This document shows, one piece after another, positions 1 to 10,800 of a DNA stretch of 36,011 nt. Each line of letters begins with the position of its first letter. Position 1 is the stretch's first letter. The position numbers and the translations under genes are program-made. The notes under the pieces are model-generated. The model was not told where the DNA came from. It worked only from the letters and a program-made list of their open reading frames with translations, and made no database searches. This DNA comes from Acanthamoeba sp. SK_2022b (taxonomy: Eukaryota; Discosea; Longamoebia; Acanthamoebidae), in NCBI GenBank assembly GCA_027943245.1, contig JANDJZ010000395.1, positions 1 to 36,011 on the forward strand, in the 5' to 3' direction.

Positions 1-253
1 TATCCATTTTCATTTTGTTGTGTGAACGTTTTATTGTTTTGGAGAGTGTTGAGCAGAGGCTGATCAGTTCATTCAGGGTACATTCTATGCGGGAGGTGTG
101 GTAAGTGGTTGGTATAATGATTCCTTCTTCCAGCAATCGTAACCAAGTTTTAGTGTTTAGGTCTGGGTTGGTTTTATTTCTGATGGCTAGGGTGAGTGTG
201 TTGATTGCTTTTATTGCATCATGGCAGTTTCTTTTGCTAGTGCTGACCTCCAT
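1..253 (-). CDS. Partial AT-rich open reading frame, possible non-LTR retrotransposon (LINE) fragment
   Basis: Read on the minus strand, an ATG at 253 opens a frame of about 84 codons that runs off the left edge with no stop. The same frame stays open upstream of this ATG to about position 400. It reads around PTPYWSMEVSTSKRNC. A Trp-containing segment followed by basic and helical sequence recalls the linker after the endonuclease domain of LINE ORF2 proteins, but no catalytic motif is inside the window. Codon use (AAA, ATA, ACT, TTA) is strikingly unlike the GC-ending codons of every other gene here, which suggests foreign or mobile origin. It could also be chance open sequence or another kind of insertion. 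The LINE reading is an inference. Confidence 0.35.
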   Translation of the reverse strand, partial: MEVSTSKRNCHDAIKAINTLTLAIRNKTNPDLNTKTWLRLLEEGIIIPTTYHTSRIECTLNELISLCSTLSKTIKRSHNKMKMD

Positions 254-644
254 GCTCCAGTAGGGTGTTGGTGCTTTGCCTTTGGCCGAGCAATATGAGG
301 TGAGAAATGGCCTGAATAAAGCGAAGATCTTTAGTTGCACCCACACGTCGCACTTAAAACTAATAAGTAAGAAATGGCCTGCTATCAATATCAATAACTT
401 GTTCTTTTTTGTGTAATTATCACTGTACAACCACCTTCACCATGTGTGTCATGTGGTGAAGATAACACTGCTTGTGTGGTCCGGCTGGTAAAAAGAAAAC
501 GTCCCCAACGTTTCTCCCCGAAAAGTTGTGAACCTTATTTGGATAGGGTGGCCCTTTAGGAAGGCTGGGACCGTACGAGGCTGCAGACGACCTCCGCTTT
601 GGTCATACCTGGCATATCAGCGACTTCAATCCAACAGCGTAGCT
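254..644. other. Gene-free AT-rich stretch upstream of the mucin-like gene
   Basis: No start-to-stop frame with convincing coding character is present. The sequence is AT-rich at about 300-480 and becomes GC-richer towards 520-644, where the 5' leader and promoter of the next plus-strand gene must lie. A short near-direct repeat containing GAAATGGCCTG occurs at about 305 and 371. No TATA box or RNA gene was recognised. Confidence 0.4.
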
Positions 645-940
645 ATGAAGTTGATCTCTTCGCTCACAGTGTTGTTGCTGGTAGTGGCGGTGTTGACCCT
701 CACGGGCGTAGGCGACGCGCAGGTTTCCGAGGTAGTTACTGCCTGTTGCCTCACTACCCTTTCATCTCTGTTGGCTTGGCTGATCTTTGGTCACACAGCG
801 CCAGGAGGGCTCAGCCTCGCCCACGCCCTCCGCCTCGGCCACGTCCTCTGCCTCGGCCACCCCCTCCGCTTCAGCCACGTCCTCCGCTTCAGCCACGCCC
901 TCCGCCTCGGCCTCGGCCGCGTCCTCCGCCTCGGCCACAC

Positions 941-974
<34 letters not shown>

Positions 975-1182
975 CGCTACGCCCACCCCGATCACCACCA
1001 CGACCAGCCCCTCTCCCGCGGCGAAGCCTAGTGACGACGACGGCACCCTGCTGGCCGTGGGTCTCGGCATCGGGCTGGGCCTAACAGCCCTCGTCGTGGT
1101 GGGGCTCATCGCCGTGTACCTCTACAAGAGGAGGGTCGAGCTTCTCAGGACCGGCTACCAGCCCATCAACTCCGACACTTGA
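645..1182 (+). CDS. Small type I membrane protein with Ser/Ala/Pro/Thr-rich mucin-like stalk
   Basis: Two exons are proposed: 645-731 and 799-1182 (805 is an equally in-frame second acceptor). The first exon begins MKLISSLTVLLLVVAV and ends at GDAQVSE, a good signal peptide with a likely cleavage after GDA or just beyond. The intron starts GTAGTT and ends CACAG, phase 0. The mature part is low complexity, built of SASAT and PSASAT repeats, and likely O-glycosylated. A single transmembrane helix follows (LLAVGLGIGLGLTALVV and onward), then a short tail with KRR and GYQPINSDT. YQPI fits the YxxPhi endocytic sorting motif. About 156 residues. Function is unknown; a cell-surface or endolysosomal membrane protein is likely. 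The upstream ATG at 675 is in the same frame inside the signal peptide and is less likely. Confidence 0.6.
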
Positions 1183-1367
1183 GGAGACGAAAGAGTATGA
1201 CTGTATGCCCAACCTCTTTCGAGGAAGCGAGTGGCTCAGTGGCGCTCACAGGTTTCATACAGCAGCTCCCTGCACTCTCTCCATTCCGTCTCAGGAGTGC
1301 CGCCCTCTTTTTGTGTGGCCTGGTGTTTCGCGCTAGAACGTCGGCTCTGTGCGTCGTTTCGATTAGG

Positions 1368-3232
1368 TCAGCAAAGCTGGTCTGCGGCAATGGGGTAAGA
1401 GTTGGGGAGGGGAGCACGTTACCGTTGTCATCGTCGTCGTCGTCATCCTCTTCGGCTTCGCTGTCGTATCGCTCGTTGTAGTCGTTTTCGTCTTCGTCGT
1501 CCTCCTCCTCCATTAGTCGGCTCTTGTTGCGCTCCGGGTTGCCCTCCTCGTCCTCCTCCAGCCCTTCCTCTTCGAGCTGGGCCAGGCGACTCATGCGGTC
1601 GAGTGGTCGCGGCAGCTTGCCGCCGTTGGCCCCCGCCTCGCCCGCCTTCGCGGGGATCGGGTCTTCCCCCACCGCCTTCTCCTTGCCCTTCTCCCGCGCC
1701 GCCGCCGCCTTGTCGCTCGACCTGGCGGCGGTCTCTGTGTTCTGCATGGCCTTGGCCGGTGGCGCTGCTGCTGTCGCAACCCACGTCAGCGATGCCACCA
1801 TAGACCGGGGGGGGAGAGTGTATGTGTGGGTTGCGTGCCTGCTGGTTTGGGCCTCGACTTCTGCCACGCCGCGATGGCGTCGGCATAGCCCTGCTTGTTT
1901 CGCGAACTGATTTGGATTCCTGGTCGTACGGGAGTGCGCGGTGAGCGCTGGCCGGCAAAGCGACAACATCGCACGACGCGAAGAAGAGAACGGGAGTGGG
2001 GGGGGGGGACAAAAGAAGGCACCGTTTTCTCGGCAGAAGTTGCGGAGCTCGACCAGCTTGTGTTTGGTGAGATTCGAGAAGTCCAACTCCGTTTTGCTGC
2101 TGTCGCCGCCGCTGCTCTCCACTCCGGCGTCCTTGCCTCCGGCTGCGGCCTTCCTCTTCGTGGCGCCGCCGGCGTCCTCCTTCTTCGCTTTCTTCTTTTG
2201 TTGCTTGCCGCCCGCTGCGATACATCGCACGCCACATGCACACGTCAGCAATCCATCACCGCACACGACGACGCACACGCACGCAGCGACGCTGGTGGTT
2301 GTGGTGGGTGGGGGCTACCGTCGTCGCCGTCCGATCGCTTTCGCTTGGCAGGGGAGGGGGCGGAGTCGGGCAGCCGGGTGAGCTCGGCGGGCATGCCCGC
2401 GATGGGGTGGTGGAAGGTCGAGAGTGCTGGCACGTCGCCCACTCCGCTCAGGAGCGTTTCTGTGTGTGTGTGACCGCCAGAGATAAAAAGTCAAGCGCTG
2501 AACTGCGAGCGCGCGTTGTGACGTGTTGTGATGATACCAAAGTCCATGAAGCCGTCGCCGTCGAGCGGTTCGTTGCCGATGGGATTGGTGGCCAGCGGGG
2601 CTGCCCGGAGCTCGCGCGGGAGGTATCGGCTACGCGAGTGCAGCAGCAGCCCGAGCACCTCCTCCTCGTTCCGCTTCAACGCGTCCGAATATCGCACCAC
2701 GTCTGCGTGCAGCCGGGGTTTGCGCGCAACACATCACACGAGCACGGGCAAGCGTGAGTGAGCGTCACCACCAGTGGCCAGGCCACGTGCACGCGGAGCC
2801 GCTACACTCTACCAGGATGGGCTTTATGACCGATTTAAGCATTAAAAAAAGAAAGAATGGAAGCGTAGCGCACCCTTCTCCTGGGATGGAGGCTTGATGT
2901 GGTAGGGAGAGCTCTTGTGGATGGCCCGCAAGGCGCGCTGCAGCGTGATCATTTCGACCTCTTCCTTGTTGGGTGGTGGGGATTTGAGGCAGGGGAAGTC
3001 GCCCGGCTCCTCCACCACAAATTTCTGGATGGAGGGTGAGATGGGCGGCACGCATTTGCTTGGTGAGGGAGCGCAACGAGCCAATCTCATGAAATTCGAT
3101 GGCCTATCCAACACACAAAATCGACAAAAAAAAAAACTGAAATTGGAGGGAGAGGCTCACCGGAAAGAGCGCGGGCGGTGCTTTTGGCGCTTTGACCTCC
3201 ATGCCCGCACCAAAACCCGCGAGTGCCGCCAT
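1368..3232 (-). CDS. POLR3G: RNA polymerase III subunit RPC7/RPC31 (POLR3G-like) with SAP-like insert
   Basis: Eight minus-strand exons are proposed: 3161-3232, 2874-3024, 2538-2702, 2319-2459, 2023-2214, 1839-1919, 1423-1770 and 1368-1381. All junction phases agree. The N-terminus (KAPPALFP, then KFVVEEPGDFPCLK, then ALRAIHKSSPYHIKPP and DVVRYSDALKR) follows the order of POLR3G/Rpc31. The C-terminus is the family's acidic tail with DENDYNERYD and a run of Asp. RPC7 belongs to the RPC3-RPC6-RPC7 subcomplex that helps Pol III initiate transcription. Odd points: a Lys-rich linker and a SAP-like segment (LTKHKLVELRNFCRENG, then IQISSRNKQGYADAIAAW) sit before the acidic tail. Intron 6 appears to use a GC donor at 1838, although an in-phase GT donor nearby would leave an intron of under 40 nt. 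The last small exon is uncertain; an unspliced reading would stop at 1166. Confidence 0.75.
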
Positions 3233-3416
3233 CTCTCACGCTGCGCTCCCTCTGTCCTTTGTTGTGTGGGCTCCGCACCCCTGAGATGAAAAAATATGTG
3301 TTTAAAAAATAAAATTACGATTCTCTCTCAAAAAGAAAACTGAGAAAAAGAGCAGAAGGAAATACGTGAACGCAGGTTTATTTGTAATTAATTCATCAAT
3401 TGATTACAAATCCAAG
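3233..3416. promoter_or_regulatory. Divergent promoter region between RPC7 and METTL1 genes
   Basis: Only 184 bp separate the two start codons, which face away from each other. The middle (about 3290-3410) is AT-rich with A-runs and contains an inverted TTTGTAATTAATTCATCAATTGATTACAAA-like arrangement (arms TTTGTAAT and ATTACAAA at about 3379-3410). Both genes act on the tRNA pathway (Pol III transcription and tRNA methylation), so a shared control region is plausible. No protein-binding site is identified with certainty. Confidence 0.45.
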
Positions 3417-4683
<1,267 letters not shown>

Positions 4684-5339
4684 TCAAGCCCCCTCCCCAC
4701 CTTCCCTCTCCCTCTTCTCTATTCTGCTCTGCTCACCGCGAACCAAATCAGCAAATGCAAACACGAGTGTTCCATTGGCCATTGACAGTTGAGCCCCTCT
4801 ACTTCTCCTCACCGACACCAGGTGGCCTGGTGCCCGCCGAACTTCCTCTTTTTCTCGCGCTGGCGCACACGCCGTAGCGCTTGTTGCCTTTTGGCGGTGT
4901 GCTCCTCTACCGGCCAGTGACCATGGTGAACCCTCGAGGTCTTGGTCAACACTGTTGGGGGGTTGCAAGTCCACTCGTTCGTCAATAGACGAAGAGAGAA
5001 TGGTTTATGAGGGAAGGTGGAAGACAGAGAGGTAAATAAATACAGATTATCTACACGTGTAGAGGCCTGCGAGTTGGTGATGTAGTTGGAGGAGGGAGAA
5101 GAAGGGTGTAGATTACGGCGGCGACCACTACGTCGACTGTGCGACGAGTGCGGTCGAGAGGGAGAGCGACAAAAAGTCGAGGAGGAGCCTGCAAAAGGAG
5201 TTCGACGGGCTCTCGGGAAGGCGCACAGCCCCGCATACGCCAGGGCGAACGACCAAAGACTAGAGGGAGAGAGGTTGCGCGGAGTACGGATCGATGTTGG
5301 TGGAATCCGTGGCGCAGGAGGGTTGGCCCTGAGTTGTTC
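4684..5339. other. Intergenic 3' regions between convergent genes
   Basis: This stretch separates the stops of the plus-strand METTL1 gene and the minus-strand Cys-rich protein gene. No frame with coding character or RNA gene was recognised. An AATAAA at about 5035-5040 on the plus strand could serve as a poly(A) signal, but it lies 350 nt past the METTL1 stop. Confidence 0.5.
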
Positions 5340-6433
5340 TTACGACTCGCCGGGGTAGGGCACGTCCTTGGTAACCTTCTGGTTCTTTGGAACCCATTTG
5401 CCCGATACGCAGCACGGCAGGTCTAGAGAGGGAGAGAGGAGAAGATGGTCAGTGCACTGCAAGGCGGCCCCGCCGTCCATCAATTCTCTACAACTTTTCC
5501 GACGCTCCCGTTGGACGGACAACCAAAGCAAATAAGGATAAGAATAAAACAAAACAAAATAAAATTTAAAAAGGAAGGGGGCGGGGGGGGGGTGGCTGTA
5601 CCCCTGACGAAGACGTAGTCGAGGTTGACGCAGGAGCCATAGACGGAGATGCACTTGTCCCACGGAATGGAGTCGAACTGCTTGTCGAGGAAGTACTTGT
5701 CGTCCATATCGGTGAGGCAGCCGACGAGGGCGAGCTGTCGGTAGGGGTCGCCGAAGCAGGCGTTGGTGATGGTGGCGTAGCCGCTCGAGTAGCCGGGGAT
5801 GGTGTTGTTGATGTCGAAGTAGAGCGTGTCCGAGATGGCACGCTCGGCGAGGGCGCCCGTGGCCTCGTCGTCGTAGTAAAGGAAGTCGTCGCCGTTGGGG
5901 CCGCCGTAGAGATCGGTCATGGGCAGACCGCGGGCATCGAGCTTGGTGTCTTCTTCCGCATCGGTGGCATCCTCAGTGTCGTTGAGCTTCTTCTTTTTGG
6001 GCGGGCCCGGGCGCCAGGTGACGAGGTAGGGGGCCCATCCGGTCTGCCACCACGATTTGCAGTCGGCAGTGGCGAGTAGCCAGATGCGCTGGGCCTTGAT
6101 GCGAGGCGGGACGTTCATCCACTGTACCCCGACGTGGACGTTGCAGGAGTTGGGATTCTTACAGCCACTGCAGCATCCCATCTTTTGCTCGACGTACGTG
6201 GTCTCGCAGTTGGTGCAGTTACGCGTGCCGAAGGAGCAGTCAGCGATGCCCTCCTCGAGCGTGATGTTCCACACGTAGCCGTTGTCGTAGATCTTACGCC
6301 AGTCGGGTCCGTCCTCGTTGAGGATGGGCTCGAGGATGAAGTAGCCCATGATGGCGCCCGTGATAATCACGAAGATGGCTCCCACCACGTAGAAGGCCTG
6401 TACGGTTGACGAATCCGGTCCGAAAATCGCCAT
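5340..6433 (-). CDS. Cys-rich single-pass membrane protein of unknown function
   Basis: Two exons (5602-6433 and 5340-5422, junction phase 1) encode 304 residues. The N-terminus MAIFGPDSSTVQAF leads into one hydrophobic helix (about residues 11-33, FYVVGAIFVIITGAIMGYF). There is no clear cleavable signal, so a type II or signal-anchor topology is likely. The remainder reads as an extracytoplasmic domain with paired cysteines (CTNCETTYVEQKMGCCSGC), many Trp/Tyr, several N-glycosylation sequons (NIT, NCT, NDT, NNT), a Lys-rich plus acidic loop near residue 150, and a C-terminus containing DLPCCVSGKWVPKN. The intron is about 180 nt and carries a G/C-run next to the donor. I do not recognise the family; it may be amoeba-specific. 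Confidence 0.7.
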
Positions 6434-7882
6434 CTTGAATTCTTAATCAGTTCAGAGATTTCACTCGTTCGAATCGATTGGTAAGGCCCCACAGTTGTGG
6501 TAGAGGAGGGTGAGAGAGGAGGATTGTTGTGACGAAGAAGACCACGGAACTAAGCGCAGTGGTGGTTCCTCAAACACGACTTCGAACTTCGAAGCGGCTC
6601 ACGAACGACACTGGGACGACCACAGCGTGAGTGGGGAGCGCCCGAGGGAGGTGAAGTGCTGAGGGAGACGAAATGAAGGGAGGAAGAGGCCGAGTGTGCA
6701 GTCACGGGGTGGCGTGAAAACTACTTGTGGTGTCCGACGGACCTCTATCCAGCGCCTGACACGATACGTCTTCCTCGTCCCCGCCCGCTCTCTGGCGTGC
6801 TGTTGCACATCCAACGAGGCGCGACAGGTTCTGAGACAACGTGCAGATTTCAATTAATTTGCAGTACCGCATCGCTTGTTCGTGCGTCGCGTTCGACGAA
6901 ACTTCACGCCAAACTTGAAATGGGTGACCAACCAATGATAAAAATGTGTGTATTGCCGAGGTTGGGGTGAGGTGGAAGCCGCAACGGCCCGCACTGTGGC
7001 CCACGCCAGATGACTGTTCTGTTTGGCTTGTTCGGCCTGCTGAGCCCGGCCGAGCAGCGCCTTGACAGGCGCGTTGGAGTGTAGGTGGGGCGCCGGCGGA
7101 GTTGCCGCCAATGTTGTCTCCGTTAAGTCCAGTTCTTCTCGTGCAGCTCGCAAAAACGCAAGTGTGCACGAGCTTGGGGAGATGATGGGGATTGCTGAGG
7201 AAAGGCCGATCGACGAGTGCGATGCTGCCCTGATAGCGGATTTTCGCCAATCGGTCACGGCGGCTGAACTCGTGATCGCGCACATGGCGCCACCAGCGAA
7301 GCGACGTGATTTGCGAAGTTTCGACTCGATTCGCAGGTGTCCCTGCAGTATTGGTTGGTCATACAACGCCGCCCAAACAGAGCAGCGGGTGGGGTTTTCA
7401 GGGCCTGTCCAACCATCGCGCGTGGCCTGGCCTGGTTAGGCAGATTTCGTTGGCCTCGCCTGGTATTTCCTGTGCGACCTGTCCCTTGGCCGCGATGAGG
7501 TCTCCCATTCTTGGGGAATTTCTACGAACATGACCCCCACCCACGGCGTCAGGCTGGGCGCCGTGTGAGCGCATAAAACCAAGGTGGCGCTGCTCGCCCA
7601 AACTTGTTATCAGCATTCGAATTGCCTCCGTGTGAGCACTCCCACCACACCTGAAAGCAGCGTACACCCAACTCGTCAAGAGCAGGAGCAGCAGCCGACG
7701 TGTTTGCCAGTCTCTCTCTTACCAACCTTTCAACTCCGCCTGGGCAAGACTTCGAATACCTCAACGTCGAACTTCTCTTCTTCTCTCCTCTATTCTCTCT
7801 CCTTCTCCTCTTCTTCTTTCCACTCAACAGAGTTAGACTCTGGTGAGCGCACAGCAAGTCCGTCTCGACTTCTTCAGAGAGA
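6434..7882. other. Long gene-free divergent region, promoters of both neighbours
   Basis: About 1.45 kb lie between the start of the minus-strand Cys-rich protein gene and the plus-strand glycosyltransferase gene. Open frames of up to 193 codons exist on both strands but lack recognisable domains, biased codon use or plausible splice neighbours. The last 250 bp before 7882 are pyrimidine-rich (TTCTC/CTCTT), typical of a 5' leader. Upstream exons in this region cannot be excluded. Confidence 0.4.
7572..7578 (+). promoter_or_regulatory. Candidate TATA box of the cellulose-synthase-like gene
   Basis: CATAAAA in a GC-rich surround, 305 bp upstream of the proposed ATG. The same heptamer occurs upstream of the Pro-rich gene at 17839. 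The start of transcription would fall near 7605, leaving a pyrimidine-rich leader of about 280 nt. Confidence 0.4.
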
Positions 7883-10800
7883 ATGAATTCGGTGGACATC
7901 AACCACTACATTGAGGGTATCCTCACGGCCTCCCTGGGCACGTCCCTCATCCTCTTCGGCCTGCCCTCGCTCGCGACCATTCCCAAGGTCACCAAGGGAA
8001 CCTCGAAGAAGCAGGCCTTCAAGATCCTCTTCAACTACTGCCAGTTCTTCCTGTCTTGCTTCCTTCTCGGGTACCACAAGCGCTCCTTGACCTCGACTTC
8101 GGGTCGCCTGACGTCCTTGCTAATAACTTGAGTCGTCTTCAACGACAACTACAGAGCATGCATTACCATCAGGGTGCTCGCCTACCAGTTCAACCCGGAC
8201 TTTAGCTTGTTCTACCTGGCGGCCGCACTTCCCGCTGGCGCGGCGGTGGCCCTCTTCGGTCTTCTGTTCTACCGCCTGCTCATGCTCGTCTACGGCGTCT
8301 ACGTGGGCATGCTCATCGGCATGGCCATCGAAGCCGGAGTCTCCAACGCCACCGACATGGACGACGAGCACCAATGTAAGTTCTTCTCCCTCATTCCAGC
8401 GCCATTCGTGCTTTCCTCTTTTTCGTTCGCTTTCGTTCTTTGCTTCGATCGAAATTTCAATCAAGTTTGTTGTCGACACAGAAAAAGAAACTTGAAATTG
8501 TTTTCGCTGTGCTAACTCTCTGGCCTGTGTCACAGGGGGTAAGCTTATCACGCTCACTGCGGGTATCCTCATCGGCTTCCTCACCCTCAAGTCGTCGACC
8601 ACCTCATGGCTGCCGCGCCTTATCTACGCCGTGGCCGGTTCGGCTCTGCTCGCCATGAGCCCTCCCTGCTGGGGTTTCCTGCCCGACGACGTACGTAGTC
8701 GCCTTGTGTGCTTCTCCCTTTTAATGCCAGCTTTGTGGGTCTAACGTCAACCTCATCTATATATTATCATCATCAACAACAGATGAAGCGCCCGGCATTG
8801 ATCCCCTGGCTCAAGTTCATCCCTGAGACGGACGTGTGCGAGTGCGGCGCCCTGCCCACGGAGCAGAAGGACGTCTACATCTTCTGGGGCATCATGGGCA
8901 TCTTGCTCGCGGTGCCGCTGCTCACGTTCAAGGTGGTGCCCTGGATCAACCGCAAGTTCCACTTCACGCTCATCAACCAGGACGGCTGCGGTCTGCGCAT
9001 CAAGTTCCGCCCCAACATCGCCACGCACGAGCGCCAGGGCCTGCTGGGCGCCATCAAGGAGTACCGCAAGCAGAGGAAGCAGCAGAGCCGCGAGTCCAAG
9101 GAGGAGCGCAAGCGGAGGAAGGCCGAGAAGAAGAACGGCGGCGGTTCGTCGAGCGGCAGCGGCAGCGACGAGAGCGAGATCGTGCACGACGTCGACGTCG
9201 ACGTGAAGGACAAGCGCGCGTCGGTGTCGTCGCTGGCCTCGCTCGGCGATGATCGCTCGATGGGCAGCACGGCTCTGGCCTCGCTGAGGGAGCGCATCGA
9301 GGAGAACCTCAAGCGCGAGGAGAACCGCATCGAGGTGCTCAACAACAAGTTCGAGATGCTCAATAAGCAGCGCGACCGCATGATCAACGGCGAGGAGGAC
9401 GAGGACGAGAAGAACAAGCCCCCGCCGGGCATGATCGACTGGAAGCGCGGCACGCCCGACAAGGTGGTGCCCGCCGTCAAGATCCTCGCCACGCGCGTGC
9501 TCCACTTCTTCATCATGGGCTGGGGCCTCTTCTGGATCGTGTGGCTCTGCGGCTGGGGTCGCAACTGGGACAACTTCCTCGCGTGGATCTCGTGGTTCGG
9601 CTTCCTCGTGGCCGAGATCGTCAACTACTTCCTGGGCATCATCTACAACTTCAACTTCTGGACGGCCACCGTGCGCAAGAGGAAGAGCCTCTACGCGCTC
9701 GAGGGCTTCATGGAGACGGTCGACCGCGTCCGCGTCGACACCATGATCTTCCACTACAAGGAGGATCCCAACACCACGCAGAAGACCCTCCAGGGCTGCC
9801 TCATGATGAAGCGCACGCCCAACGTGCACCTGTGCCACCGCATCTGCGACGACTCGTTCGGCCAGAAGCGTTCCGATTCCATCAAGGCCAAGATCGCCAA
9901 GGAGCGCGAGGCCGCCGAGGAGCTCCGCGGGGGCCAGCACAAGTCCAGCAAGACCATCCGCCAGTGGCTCAAGGAGAAGACCTCGTGGTGCGCCGGCGGC
10001 AAGCGCTGCCCGGTCCCGTGCAAGCTCGGCTCGTGCTGCGGCAAGAAGAGCAAGAGCAAGCGCAACGCGCGCAAGAACAAGAAGAACAACAGCAAGCACG
10101 CCGAGAACGACGAGAAGCACATGACCGAGATGGAGATGGCCCGCAAGGCCGACCTCGAGGCCGACCTCACCGACTCGGACACCGACACCAACGACTCGGA
10201 CTCGGAGTTCGAGAACGACCTCAGCAGCGCCAGCTACGTCGACGACTCGATCTCGCAGGCCGACCTCGACCGCTACCCGTTCCCCGAGTTCGACCCGCTC
10301 TTCTACCCGCTCCCGGAGGCGCTCGAGAAGGAGATCGAGAGCCGCAAGTGCGGCTCGACCAGCGAGGGCGAGGACCACCCGGCCAAGGAGATCAAGCAGG
10401 TGGGCAAGCTCGGCTGGGACTATGACCCGACCCCCAAGGGCAAGGAGCTCGACGACTGCGACGACGACGAGTGCGCCGACGGCAAGGGCGCCTTCTACGA
10501 GAACGAGAAGAAGTTCCTCATGGAGCCCCTCACCGACCGCCTGCGCAAGATCTACGAGAAGAACAGGCGCATCCTGCGCCACCTGGCCCTGGGCACGGAC
10601 TTCAACGGCGACCTGTACGACTTTGAGCCCACGACCATCGGCCGCGAGGTGGTGATGCGCGTGATGGAGGTCATGGAGGTCTACCTCGGCGGGCCCGTCG
10701 TGCCCGTGCTCCACCTCAAGGAGGAGATGTTCCGCGACGATTGCGCGCGCGGCTCGCTCTCGGTCACCTTTGAGCTGCGCAACCCCGACGACGCCGACAC

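Noticed and set aside
528..1031. 167-codon plus-strand frame including the mucin-like gene's first exon
   Set aside because: The part after 731 is an intron and out-of-frame repeat sequence. Splicing 732-798 gives a signal peptide, stalk, helix and tail, which is more coherent.
1166..1422. Unspliced extension of the RPC7 acidic tail down to a stop at 1166
   Set aside because: The extra 85 residues have no family resemblance and would overlap the neighbouring gene's 3' end. A short GTAACG intron to a terminal exon ending at 1368 fits better but is not proven.
6464..6475. GTTCGAATC, a tRNA B-box-like sequence
   Set aside because: No A box, anticodon stem or acceptor stem can be built around it on either strand, and it lies in the leader of the Cys-rich protein gene.
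6702..7439. Overlapping open frames on both strands in the 6.4-7.9 kb gap
   Set aside because: No domains, no consistent codon bias and no in-phase splice partners were found; treated as non-coding, though an unrecognised gene cannot be excluded.
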